A stretch of DNA of 26,560 nt from Thoreauomyces humboldtii (Eukaryota; Chytridiomycota; Chytridiomycetes; Spizellomycetales; Powellomycetaceae): assembly GCA_027596035.1 (NCBI GenBank), contig JADGJA010000271.1, positions 1 through 26,560 of the forward strand. The letters are read 5' to 3'. The position numbers were made by a program, and so were the translations under genes. Under the pieces are notes generated by a model, which saw nothing but the letters and a program-made list of their open reading frames with translations, searched no databases and had not been told where the DNA came from. Positions 10,431 through 19,608 of the stretch are shown one piece after another; positions within the stretch are counted from its first letter, which is position 1, and each line of letters opens with the position of its first letter.

Positions 10431-10740
10431 GGACTCGGCAACGACGCCAGTCCGCAGCAAGCCTTGTCGGGGAAGCCCGGCAAGCATCGAAAGGACTCGG
10501 CAGCGACGCCAGTCCACAGCAAGCCTTGTCGGGGAAGCCCGGCAAGCATCGAAAGGACTCGGCTACGACACCAGTCCACAGCAAGCCTTGTCGGGGAAGC
10601 CCGGCAAGCATCGAACGGACTCGGCAACGACGCCAGTCCACAGCAAGCCTTGTCGGGCAAGCCCGGCAAGCATCGAAAGGACTCGGGAACGACGCCAGTC
10701 CACAGCAAGCCTTGTCGGGGTCATCCGGCAAGCATTGAAA
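10431..10740. repeat. Minisatellite: five tandem 62-bp units
   Basis: Units begin at 10431, 10493, 10555, 10617 and 10679 (GGACTCGG-type starts) and are nearly identical, differing by scattered single bases and a changed loop in the fifth unit. The shared core is CCAGTCCACAGCAAGCC followed by the inverted repeat CTTGTCGGG-GAAG-CCCGGCAAG. Because 62 is not a multiple of three, any frame crossing the array cycles through all three reading frames. The array has no stops, which explains the long but spurious frames on both strands. Confidence 0.95.
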
Positions 10741-11460
10741 GGAGGTTAGCAAGTCGCCACTCCGCAGTTCAGACTCGTCGGGCTACCTGTTTCGTCAAGC
10801 TACCGAGAGCACTGAGAGGACTCGGCAGGATGCCAGTGAGCGCAAGTCTTCGGACACCCGGGAGCGCGGTCTCGTCGGGCATACCGAGAGCACAGGGACT
10901 CGGCACGACGCCGGTCTAGCGCAAGCCTTGTCGGCCGACCCGACAAGCATTGAAAGGAGGTTGGCACGACGCCACTCCACGGTAAGACTCGTCGGGCAAC
11001 CGAGAGCACACAGAGGACGCGGCACGACGTCGGTTCATAGCAAGACTTGTCGGACGACCCGACTAGCATCGAAGGGAGGTTGGCACGACGCCACTTCTGA
11101 GGACGCGACACCACGTCGGTCCATAGCAAGCCTTGTCGGACGACCCGACAAGCATCGAAGGGAGGTTGGCACGATGTCACTCCACGGTAAGACTCGTCGG
11201 GCAACCGAGAGCACACAGAGGACACGGCACGACGCCGGTCCATGGCAAGTCTCGTCGGGCAACCGAGAGCACACGGAGAACTCTGGCATGATGCCAGTTC
11301 AAAGCAAGCCTTGTCGGATGGATCCGACGAGCAACCCAGAGGATGATGGCAACATTGCCAGTCCAACCACCGAGGCTCGCAAGAGTAGGTGCTCCTCGAC
11401 CGATTTCGGCGAGCACACCCTGAACCCCCAGAGGATGATGGCATGTTGCCAGTCCGGTGA
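10741..11460. repeat. Degenerate extension of the 62-bp minisatellite
   Basis: The array continues as diverged units. GGAGGTTGGCACGA-type starts occur near 10741 (as GGAGGTTAGCA), 10956, 11075 and 11161. GACTCGTCGGGCAACCGAGA recurs near 10985 and 11190. Cores of the form CTTGTCGG...CCGACAAG recur near 10926, 11046, 11131 and 11309. Two unit types appear to alternate, giving a partly higher-order pattern that fades towards 11460. It lies 3' of the small gene at 11537-11940. Confidence 0.85.
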
Positions 11461-11536
11461 ACAAATCTCAATTTCAGGAGTATGCCGGAGGGACAGTTTC
11501 ACCTTCCGTGCAGAGCCTTTTGATACAGAGAAATAA

Positions 11537-11940
11537 TTACAGATCATTGTGGTTTAGGAACTCTTTCGTCATCTTTTTGTCGCGTTCTTTAGCTTTTTGT
11601 GTGTCCATAGAAGAGTCCATCAGACGAGGAAGTGGCAAGAGGTCCGGATCATGGACGTACTTATAAGTTTGCGTGTGCTTTCCCTCACGAACCTAAAGAG
11701 TTGCTGTGGCTGTGCAATAGCTTCATGGCTTTGGTGAGTCATAGGCTTCACAGGATCGGAACACGAAGCGAAAGGAGGGGTGCGCAGCAGGCGCTCAACA
11801 ACCCTGTACTCGGGGAAGCTGCCATGAGCGACAGACAAGTCGTCTGCAGCAATAACTATTCTGTAAACGTTGATCCATTCTAACATCTGTTGCTTGACCC
11901 CGAAGACGTACAACTCGAGCGGTCCATCTGGCTTGAACAT
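11537..11940 (-). CDS. Small spliced gene, unknown function
   Basis: Two segments join in phase across a 59-nt intron (11693-11751, donor GTGAAG, acceptor CTTTAG), the same size as other introns here. Together they encode 114 aa ending in TAA at 11537. The second exon reads convincingly (HTQTYKYVHDP, then LLPLPRLM, then a Lys/Glu/Asp-rich helical end). Within the first segment, 11819-11911 has a GTACGT donor and a GGCAG acceptor and is 93 nt long. Removing it keeps the frame and gives an 83-aa product that joins MFKPDGPLE to FPEYRVVERLL, which reads more naturally. I cannot tell which form is real; both could be made. I do not recognise the family. In a zoosporic fungus a mitochondrial or ciliary accessory protein is conceivable, but nothing seen supports either. 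The gene is head to head with the glycosyltransferase gene. Confidence 0.6.
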
Positions 11941-12009
11941 CCAGTCGCCCGCAGTGTCGACACGTCAGCGCCACACTTGACACCATAAAATAACACTCAT
12001 CTATCAAGA
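11941..12009. promoter_or_regulatory. Very short putative bidirectional promoter
   Basis: Only 69 bp separate the start codons of the small gene (-) and the glycosyltransferase gene (+). If both starts are right, transcription begins inside this gap or within the opposite gene's 5' end. A-rich sequence with ATAAAATAAC lies near 11985-11994. No defined factor site is recognised. Confidence 0.4.
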
Positions 12010-13636
12010 ATGGGTTCCGACATCCTCAAACCAGGTCGACAATCCCATAGTGTCACTGAATGGGTCATAGCCTTCTGTCGAGACAACCCTCGTCTCACCC
12101 TCATCGTCGTCCTCACCGCCTTCTCCCTCCTCTTCCTCCGAACCGACCGTCTTGACACATATACGGACGATTTCACAGCATCAGCGTCCGATGGCGTCGA
12201 TCGATCGGCGGGCTGGTTTGACGGATACTTCAAGGCACGGGAACCCGAGGTGGTGTTGAAGCAACGACCTGCGAGGGCGGAGCAGAGCGGAAAGTTGCCG
12301 AGACTGAGGAAAGGCAAGGCGATGGCTGCGGGTCCGGGACACAATGCCAACAATGCGCCACCTGGAGAGGACAATGCCGATGTGCTGGGGGATGATGTGG
12401 AGGGCGATGCGTATGTACTGGTGGGCGTCCAGGGACCGGGATCGGGTTCGATGAGGAACGAGGTACGCGAAGTTCCGAGGTTCGACGTGTTTGCTGTCGC
12501 GTTGAAGTCTGGAGTGGACGTGGTGCACGAGAGAGCTACGGCCCAGTTAAGGACGTTCTTGAAGCCGATCCGGAATCTCATCATCGTGGGCGATGGCGAG
12601 GCGACCGTGGAGGGACGGAAGATGATCGATGTGGTCAAGACCGCGGTTTATGGACCCAAGGATCAGGATCCATTGTTTCTTGCCGGTGAGTGCAAGATCT
12701 TTGTCTCCTCTTGACAAGATTCTCCCAAACCTGACCAGAATCCATCCAGGAAAAGCCAAGAAAGCAGCGCCCAAAGCCGCCGAAAAGGACGCCATTACGG
12801 TGGACGAGAGCTCAGAGGGTTGGAAAGCGGACGGTCACAAGAACCTTCCCGGTCTCCAGGAACTCTGGGAGCGTTTCCCGGACGCCTCATGGTTCGTGAT
12901 GGTGGATGACGATAGTTACGTATTCTTCGACAACCTCCTCGGTCGACTCAACATGTACGATCCGGACGGTCGTCACTATTTTGGAGCCAAGACGCAGTTC
13001 GTCGGTTGCGACGGGGTGACAAGTTGGGGCGCAGGTCCGTTCTTTGCTCACGGAGGATCAGGGATCGTCCTCTCCCGAGGAGCCATGAGAGAGCTCATGG
13101 ACGACATTGACGCCTGCACGGTCCGATATCGGACATGTTGGGCAGGCGACATTCGAACCGCTCTGTGTCTTAGAGACCAAGGGATCCTCCTCCACTCGCC
13201 TACCGGATTCTACTCCACGCCACCGAACTCCAACTTCTGGTTCCCTCACGACCCGTGCGAACGACCTCTCACCTTCCACCACCTCCTCGCCAAGCAGGTC
13301 AACGCGCTCTACGCGACCGAGCGAGCCATTGCCGACCGAACAGCAGGATCGACGGGGGCAGTAACGTTCGGCGACGTGTTCTGGAACTGGCATCCCGAGT
13401 CGGAGCTACAGACGGACTTTGATCGCAAAGGATCCGACTTTGCCTCGGGCGGCGTGTCGTCGGCTGATGACTGCAAGTTGGAATGTGGGGATCGCAAGAA
13501 TTGCCTGGCTTTCGTCTACGATGGGACAAAGTGCTGGCTGAAGTCCGTCATCGCCCCGGGGGTGGCTGTCCGAGGCATCACCAGCGGGGTTCTGAAGGAA
13601 CGCTACGTTTGCAACACCAAACGAAACGGATTCTAG
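12010..13636 (+). CDS. Type II membrane glycosyltransferase (GT31/Fringe-like) with PAN/Apple-like C-terminus
   Basis: Exons 12010-12685 and 12750-13636 (64-nt intron, GTGAGT donor, CTGAC branch site, CCAG acceptor) encode 520 aa. A short cytoplasmic N-terminus precedes one hydrophobic anchor near residues 29-42 (LTLIVVLTAFSLLF), the type II topology of Golgi enzymes. A stem of about 200 low-complexity residues follows. The catalytic part has WFVMVDDDSYVFF, whose DDD near 278-280 matches the metal- and nucleotide-sugar-binding DxD. Then come FFAHGGSGIVLSR and CWAGDIRTALCL, a pattern seen in Fringe and core-1 galactosyltransferase-like proteins. The last 80 or so residues (SSADDCKLECG, CLAFVYDG, CWLKS) look like a Cys-paired PAN/Apple module, which often binds carbohydrate or protein. 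The likely role is adding a hexose to glycoprotein or wall glycan in the Golgi; donor and acceptor are unknown. Confidence 0.8.
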
Positions 13637-13973
13637 CAACCTCTCCAATCCAACATGCCCCACTCCCCCGCACACCCCCACTCCCCAAACGATCTTGTAT
13701 ATAGTTACCGTACCTACATGTGAACTGTATATCTATGTCCTCCTGTCCAAAGGGAAGGGCTGGCAAGGGATCGGTGGGTGCGGACGGAGCGGACGCCCTT
13801 TCGCGTAACGGTCGCACGACGCGTTGCCGGTGGGTGTAGCACTTTCGAGCCGCAACACAAAAGACCTACGGGCATTCCTTCACTTCCTGCCCAGAAGTTA
13901 CCGACCAGTACAGTTGATACCCACCTCATTGTTCAGAGAGTAAACCACATATACCAGCAGTAGAGTCCTTGTC
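13637..13973. promoter_or_regulatory. Intergenic region before the syntaxin gene
   Basis: 337 bp between the glycosyltransferase stop and the syntaxin start, both on the plus strand. The first part is C-rich and includes TGTATATAG near 13696, a plausible 3'-end element. The rest should hold the syntaxin promoter. No small gene is seen. Confidence 0.4.
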
Positions 13974-15574
13974 ATGTCGTCTCGCGACCGCACCGCCGAC
14001 CTCGGCACCGGCCGCTACCCAGCCTCCCGCAGCGGCGGCGGCGGTTACAACAGTTCTCGATCGACGCCATACACGGGAAGTACCATGGCATCAGCAGGAG
14101 GAGGAGGAGGAGGGATGTACAGCTCAGCGTATGGAACGACGAGCACCAACGGCAGCGACTACGAACTGTCGAGCAGATACCCACAGCCGGCGGCGTCCGC
14201 ATCGGGAAGGTCTCGTTATGGATCCCGCGACAACGCCGACGACGACACCGACACTTCCTCAGCGACTCCTACCAGTCGATACGCACCTCGAGAACGAAAT
14301 CGAAGAAACCGAGACGATTACGTTTCTCCTCCTTCATCACGATCACCGTACGGAGCTTCACGAGCCGCTTACGATCTTGGCGAGGACGACACGTATGCGT
14401 CCCCGCCTCCTGCCCGTTCAGCGTACGGGGGATCATCGAGATCTGGGTACGATGACTCGAGGAAGGCTCGGAAACCTCCTATGACGCCTGCTGCCGTGTA
14501 TCCTGCTGCGTCTGCGTCGAACGCTGGCATGAGCTACAGTATGGCGGACCCGGAGATGGCTGTTCGAAGCACGAAGACCCTTGGATCGATGGACGAGTTT
14601 TTCTTGGAGGTCGACAAGACGAAGCAGGAGATCGATCGTGTCAAGGATAATGTTGAGACGATTGGGTTGTTGCATCAGAGAGCTCTGGTTGGGACGAGTC
14701 CAAGCGAACAAGCTCGTGAGTTACAGGAGAAGTCCCCAGAAACCAACAAACGAAGGTTATCTAACATCGTTTTAACACGAATCTAGATTACACACGGCAA
14801 GTGGACGAGCTCCAAGAGGAAACCTCCGACCTCATCCACACCCTCCGCACGACCGTGAAGCGATTCAACACAGACCTCACCCTAGCTCCGCGGGCGGAAC
14901 GAGGGACGCGAGAGCAGCAGACAGCGGGTCTTGCCAAACGTCTGATGGAAGTAGCACGAGTGTACCAGGATCAGCAAGCCACCAGCAAACAAGCCTACCG
15001 AACACGAATGGAACGCGAGATCCGGATCGCACGTCCCGACGCCACGCCGGACGAGATCGACCGAGCCCTGGAGTCCGGTACCGGAACCGCCTTCAGCCAA
15101 CAGCTACTCTCTTCACGGATCGGAAGTCAGAGGACCACGTTGAAAGAGGTCCAAAGCCGTCACGAGGAGATTGTGAGGATCGAGGAAAGTATCGGTGAAC
15201 TGTTTTCCCTGTTCGAGGAGATGCAGAACATGTTGGCCGTCCAAGGGGAACACATCGATCTGGTGGAAGCTCACGTGGACAACACCCACGTGTACATCGA
15301 GGACGGGAACAAGCAGATGACGCAGGCGATAGTGCACAGGAAGGCGTCGAGGAAGAAGTTGTGGTGGATATGCATCTGCATGTTCTTCACGATCGTTGCG
15401 GGATTGACCGCGTTCTACTTTCTGTGGGGAAAGGACGAGATAGCGAGACTCCAGCATAACCCAAACCCGTTCGCGGCCGCACCGGCTCCCTCGTCTTCGT
15501 CGGTGGCGATCGCGGCAGCCACTTCGACCGCGGTTTCTACAGCGGCAACGGCCGTGTCCTCCGTTGTCACGTAG
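13974..15574 (+). CDS. Sso-type plasma-membrane syntaxin (Qa-SNARE)
   Basis: Exons 13974-14715 and 14787-15574 (71-nt intron, GTGAGT donor, CTAG acceptor) encode 509 aa. The first 200 or so residues are Ser/Gly/Tyr/Arg-rich and disordered, with repeated SPYG, SAYG and SRYG motifs. The Habc region starts near FFLEVDKTKQEIDRVK. The SNARE motif runs from EVQSRHEEIVRIEESI through FEEMQNMLAVQGEHIDLVE; the Q of AVQGE aligns with the zero-layer glutamine of syntaxin 1 and Sso1. A basic stretch (RKASRKK) leads into one transmembrane helix (WWICICMFFTIVAGLTAFYF). Syntaxins pair with SNAP-25/Sec9-type and VAMP proteins to fuse secretory vesicles. Odd features: yeast Sso proteins are under 300 aa and end just after the membrane helix, whereas this one carries about 48 Ala/Ser/Val/Thr-rich residues beyond it. 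Family assignment is firm; the function of the extensions is unknown. Confidence 0.93.
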
Positions 15575-15767
15575 AGAAGTCCTTAGAGTTAGACCCTCCC
15601 TCCTTGTTACTGATTTCCTTTCTATAAACATTTTCTGTCGCGACGCCAGGCGTACAAAATCAGATGTGTGCGCATAGCCAGCCCCTCTCCCCTGTCTCTG
15701 CTTTGACAAATCCATCGTACTACACTTCGATGCAGAAAGCTGCTTTCTATTTCTGCTAAGAGCGCTT

Positions 15768-17567
15768 TTATTTCTTTTTCGGCGTTGCTGGGGTTTTCGC
15801 CTTTGCGGTGGTTGGTGCCGTGCCAGCGGCTGCCGCTTTCCCGCCCTTCTTCGTTCCTTTCTTTCCCTTCGCCGACTTCGCTTGCCTTGCCAATTCCTAA
15901 TTGAGGTCCAATTCTCGTCAGACAATACAAAGCGAAAACGTCTCCCTATCCAAGCACGCGAAGGCCTGGTTCAAGGGCTTACCTTTCTAGCCTCAAGCTT
16001 CCTCTTGTACCACCTCTGTATCCGCGTGGCGGCCTGCGCCTCAAGCTTTTCACCCCTGATCCTATCCGCCTCGACCTGTTTCCTTGTCCTATCCTCCTCC
16101 ACGACCTTCTCGAGTTCCTCGTAAGCGGCCAACAGTTCCTCGAACCTGTCGAGATCCGACGATCTCTTCTGCTTGAAAGCCTCCAGCTCCCCGACCTTGG
16201 CCTCTGTGTCCTCCTCGTACTTTCCCATCCACTCCTGGATCTGTCTCTCCATCATCTCCCTCTGTCGGGTCAGGAAGTCGACGATCTTGTCGTGCGCCTT
16301 CCCCTCCTGCTCGATCCGACGGACGAGGACCGACCGGGATTCGGTTATGACGGTCTCGTCGTGCGTGCATCGTTGACGGACGCTGGATTCGTGGGCTTTG
16401 GTCTCCTTCTTGATGTATTTCTGTTCCGAGGTGGTGAGGACGTTGATCTCCTGGATCGTGTCTTTGAGTTGTTGGATCACTTGGTTGCGGTCGTGGGTCT
16501 CGTCTTCGAGGAGGCGTTTCTCGCTTTGCAGCTCTTTTTGGAGGGAGCGAAGTGTTTGCGAGGCTTCTCGTTCTCTACAGACATCACATCAAAAGCCACA
16601 GTCAGACCCCTATTCAAAAACCGAAAGATACCGCTGCTGCATGTGCGTGAGAAACTGACCGATCGATGGTCTCCTGCAAGGTATTGCGCTTCCGATACTC
16701 TTCCTCCACCGTGCTGACGAGACTGTTGAACCGATACTCCCGGAGTTCACGCGCGGTCCTTCCGATGAGACCCTGGAGAGTGCTTCTCTCCTGCTGGATC
16801 TTGAGCTGGTTACGGGCAGAGTGCGCATTGCTGACCGTCGCGATGGCGGACGACCCATTGGGTTTTCCACCAGCGGACAAAGCGTCCAGGGGCTGACTCC
16901 GAAGTTTCGGACCTGGTCTTCCACTCTACGGAAAAACAACGAAAGACTCAGAAAACGGATGATGCCTGGATGTCAGAGCCATGTTTCAATTTTCCAGACA
17001 GCGCGACCGTACCTGTCCCTGGCCCTTTCCGAACGTTGTGGCTCCACTTCCTCCCGCTCCCCCACCACCACCACCACCAGTTGCACCACTCCCCGTCGTC
17101 GCTCCCCCTTCCGTGATCCCACAGATGTCAGCCAGCACCCCAAGCTGATCCAACGCGTCCTCGAAGATGGCGGTATACGACTGCGACTTTCCAGGCGGTA
17201 TCAACGAGGCCGCCGCCATGAAGCTCGTCGTGTCTCCCAGACTCATCGTCCCGTCCCCGGAGCGGCGATCATCCGTCTCCTCCAGTTCGTCGAGATCGGT
17301 CGGGGATGCGCCGGCCCGGGGGTGATGATCTTTGTCTTGGAACAACCGGCGCGGCGAGGAGAGACGACCGGAGGGGCCTGGATGGGACTGCGGGGAGGGG
17401 ACCGGTGGGAGTGGACTCTGCGGTTTTGCCATCATCATCGTTGCGGGGTCTTGATCGGTCGTCGCTGGTCGAGTTCCGTCGGTGCTGGAATCTGGCTGGA
17501 ATCCTTGGGTTGCAACGGGTGTAGCTGTCGACCGGATATTTGCGCTCGAGATTACGTAACGAGCCAT
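15768..17567 (-). CDS. IQCG/DRC9: Dynein regulatory complex subunit 9 (IQ domain G)
   Basis: Four exons in one frame: 17013-17567, 16660-16925, 15983-16574 and 15768-15896, giving 513 aa; introns are 87, 85 and 86 nt. The N-terminal third is Pro/Ser/Gly-rich and disordered, then comes SYTAIFEDALDQLGVLADI. A long coiled coil contains HDRNQVIQQLKDTIQEI and KYIKKE, a pattern I recognise from animal IQCG. Further on are QIQEWMGKYEEDTE and VVEEDR, and an IQ motif (ATRIQRWYKRKL) closes exon 3. IQCG/DRC9 is a subunit of the nexin-dynein regulatory complex on axonemal doublets and its IQ motif binds calmodulin. The last exon encodes a Lys/Ala-rich basic tail. The start at MARYVISSAN was chosen because upstream in-frame codons read as hydrophobic leader-like noise; the Met at 17615 would add 16 residues. 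The gene is tandem with the bL17m gene and convergent with the syntaxin gene. Confidence 0.9.
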
Positions 17568-17828
17568 TGGCGGCCCTCGTAGAGAGGCAAGAGGAATCAG
17601 AAACACGAGCCGCACTAGGCGCCAAAGTCCAAAATACCATCGTCGCCCTCCGATACCCTCCCCTGCCCTCCCACAGCCGTGTCCTACGACCTTCTCCGAG
17701 CGAGCTCCGCGCGCGAAATGTGGGAGGAGGACGAGGGACGGCGAAAATGTAGAATATATGTTTAAGGGAGGATGAAGGAGGGAACCGGGGGGATAACGAC
17801 GCGAAAACCTCTGAGCTAAAGAGGGGCT

Positions 17829-19312
17829 CTACTGCTTCTGCTTTTGTCCTCCAACGAGCTTTCCCCACAGCCTGCCCATCGCCGACGGTGCCGCTTCAGA
17901 CACGTCGTCGGGGATCTCTCGCTCAAACGGCACTGCGTCCTCTTCCGCGAGGACGGTCTCGACGTCCAGTCCAGCGACGTAGTCGTCTCGATGGACAGGA
18001 TTGACCCGGGTCGTCCCGACACCTTCGTAGGCCTTCTCGGCTGCGGAAGGAAGTATGGTGAGAGATCCCGTATCGTCGATGACGAACTTCGCCTCGAACG
18101 TGGGTCCGAAGGGTCCCTTCGAGACGGAAGGCAGGTTCCCGGCTGCGGTGGATGCAGCGGAGGAGGATGACGATGCCAGACCGCCTCCGGCAGAGATGAC
18201 GGCTCGGTCGAGGTGATCCCGTACGCGATGTACAAAGTCCTGCTGAGCCTGCTGGGTGACGAGGTCGGTGGCGGAGTGGTCAGGGGCCTTCGGAGAGATG
18301 ATGACGGCACCGGGAGTGATGACGAGTTCCGCATCCGAGAGCGCCTGAGTGAATGCCAGACCGAGGGAAGGACTCGTTTCGTCCTCCTCTGCTCCACCGT
18401 CCCTCGCCACGGCGCGCTTCATGGCCTCGTCCAGCTTCTCCTGCACCGCCGCGACGATGCTCTTGTGGTGCACCGCTCGTTCCGTCCTCGCCTTCTCCGC
18501 GTGTTCCTCCTCGGCTGCCCTCGCCGCCGGATAGGACGCCAGCGACTTTTCCATCTTCGTCACCATCTTGACCAACGCCTTCTCTCTCCCCGTCAGCTTG
18601 CGCTTCTCGCGTCCTGGCACGTCGTGACGATCCTCGAGTCGGACGACTCGGGCGGGTTCTCCGGTGATGGGATCCTGAATGGGGATGACGGTCCTGGTGT
18701 AGAGCTTCTTCTCGACGTCGGCGAGCTGGGAGCGAAGCTTCGGGAGGTGCATCTTGGCGAGACCGTGGATGATGTCGTTTGGGTTGTCGACGAGCTCGAT
18801 GATGGCGAGGGGAGCTCTGTCGGATGCGAGACCGCGGAATCCGTTCATGTGGAGTCGAGTGTATCCGCCTCTTCGCGTGGCGTATCGCGCCATGAGCGGT
18901 CCTCGCAGCTTGTTGAATGTGATGTGATCGACCTACCGGTGAGTGTGCACAGGATGATCAGCGACTGGCAATAAGATTGCGACCACGGAAACGAAAACAT
19001 ACGAAGAGCAGGTCCTTTGCTTTCCGAAGATCCTGTGGTGTCGCGCGCTTGACCATCTCGATGAGCTGCCAAGAGAGAAGAAAAAGAGCGGCCATGAGAC
19101 GACCCGGTCGCTAAAGAGCGCCTAGCCCGCCGGGTGCAGAGAGACTTGCTTCGTACCCTATCTGCGGTGCGTTGCATGAACTTTGCCTTTGCGACAGTGG
19201 TTTCGATGCGCTCATGATACACGAGCTGAGTGAGGAGGTTGCGCAAGAGGGAAGCCCTGTGGGAAGGCGTTCGCCCGAGCTTCTTGACCCAGAAACGAGT
19301 GCCGTGCTTCAT
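17829..19312 (-). CDS. Mitochondrial large-subunit ribosomal protein bL17m
   Basis: Exons 19157-19312, 19003-19065 and 17829-18932 (introns 91 and 70 nt) encode 440 aa. The first about 130 residues are a clear L17 fold: MKHGTRFWVKKLGRTPSHR, then RNLLTQLVYHERIETTVAKAK, LIEMVKRATPQDL, and RYATRRGGYTRL followed by APLAIIELVD. Bacterial L17 lies near the peptide exit tunnel; the mitochondrial homologue (yeast Mrpl8) is nuclear-encoded and imported. The N-terminus begins directly at the L17 core, so import would rely on the basic first residues. Bacterial L17 is about 120 aa, so some 300 residues here are extra. They are helical and charged (REKRKLTGREKALVKMV and similar), then low-complexity, as often seen for mitoribosomal proteins. 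An alternative reading as a translational fusion is unlikely because no second domain is seen. Confidence 0.9.
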
Positions 19313-19608
19313 GGCTGCTGCTTAGGAGGAGGAGGAGGGAGGAGGGGACCGACGAGGAAGACAGAAAGAGGAAAAAAGCTCGAGGACGACGAGAGCACGC
19401 GAAGAAGGACGGGCGATAGAAATAGTTTCTGTAGCGAAAGGTCCAGAATCGAAGGGTACGGTGGGAGGGCTGGGGATGCCTGACGTTGGCCTGGTTGCGA
19501 AGATCTCTGGCGGAAGAGTGTCCAGAGACGACGAGGGGTCGTGCTGCCGGAGGAGGTGTAAAAATGGACCGGGGTTTCTCGTGGCGCAGCATCTGATTCC
19601 CGACTTTC
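19313..19608. promoter_or_regulatory. Upstream region of the bL17m gene
   Basis: About 300 bp before the bL17m start codon. A purine-rich stretch on the plus strand (19326-19390, many GGA and GAA) becomes a pyrimidine-rich leader on the coding strand, common in fungal housekeeping promoters and 5' UTRs. No other gene is seen. Confidence 0.4.

Noticed and set aside
10187..10919. Long open frames (up to about 178 codons) on both strands over the minisatellite
   Set aside because: The 62-bp unit has no stops in any frame and is not a multiple of three, so long frames on both strands are a by-product. The translations cycle through three unrelated peptides and have no splice or domain logic.
10431..11460. 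CRISPR-like array of regular repeats
   Set aside because: The whole unit repeats with no unique spacers, and the flanking genes are eukaryotic with introns. It is a minisatellite.
13969..14484. Second plus-strand frame overlapping the start of the syntaxin gene
   Set aside because: It is a Thr/Arg/His-rich shift of the low-complexity syntaxin N-terminus, and only the syntaxin frame joins the SNARE exon in phase.
15113..15925. Antisense 270-codon frame over the syntaxin gene
   Set aside because: Arg-rich shadow of the syntaxin coding strand; the syntaxin reading has the full SNARE motif and membrane helix.
18213..18974. Plus-strand 253-codon frame across the bL17m gene
   Set aside because: Leu/Arg/Asp-rich shadow of the opposite-strand ribosomal protein, with no domain.
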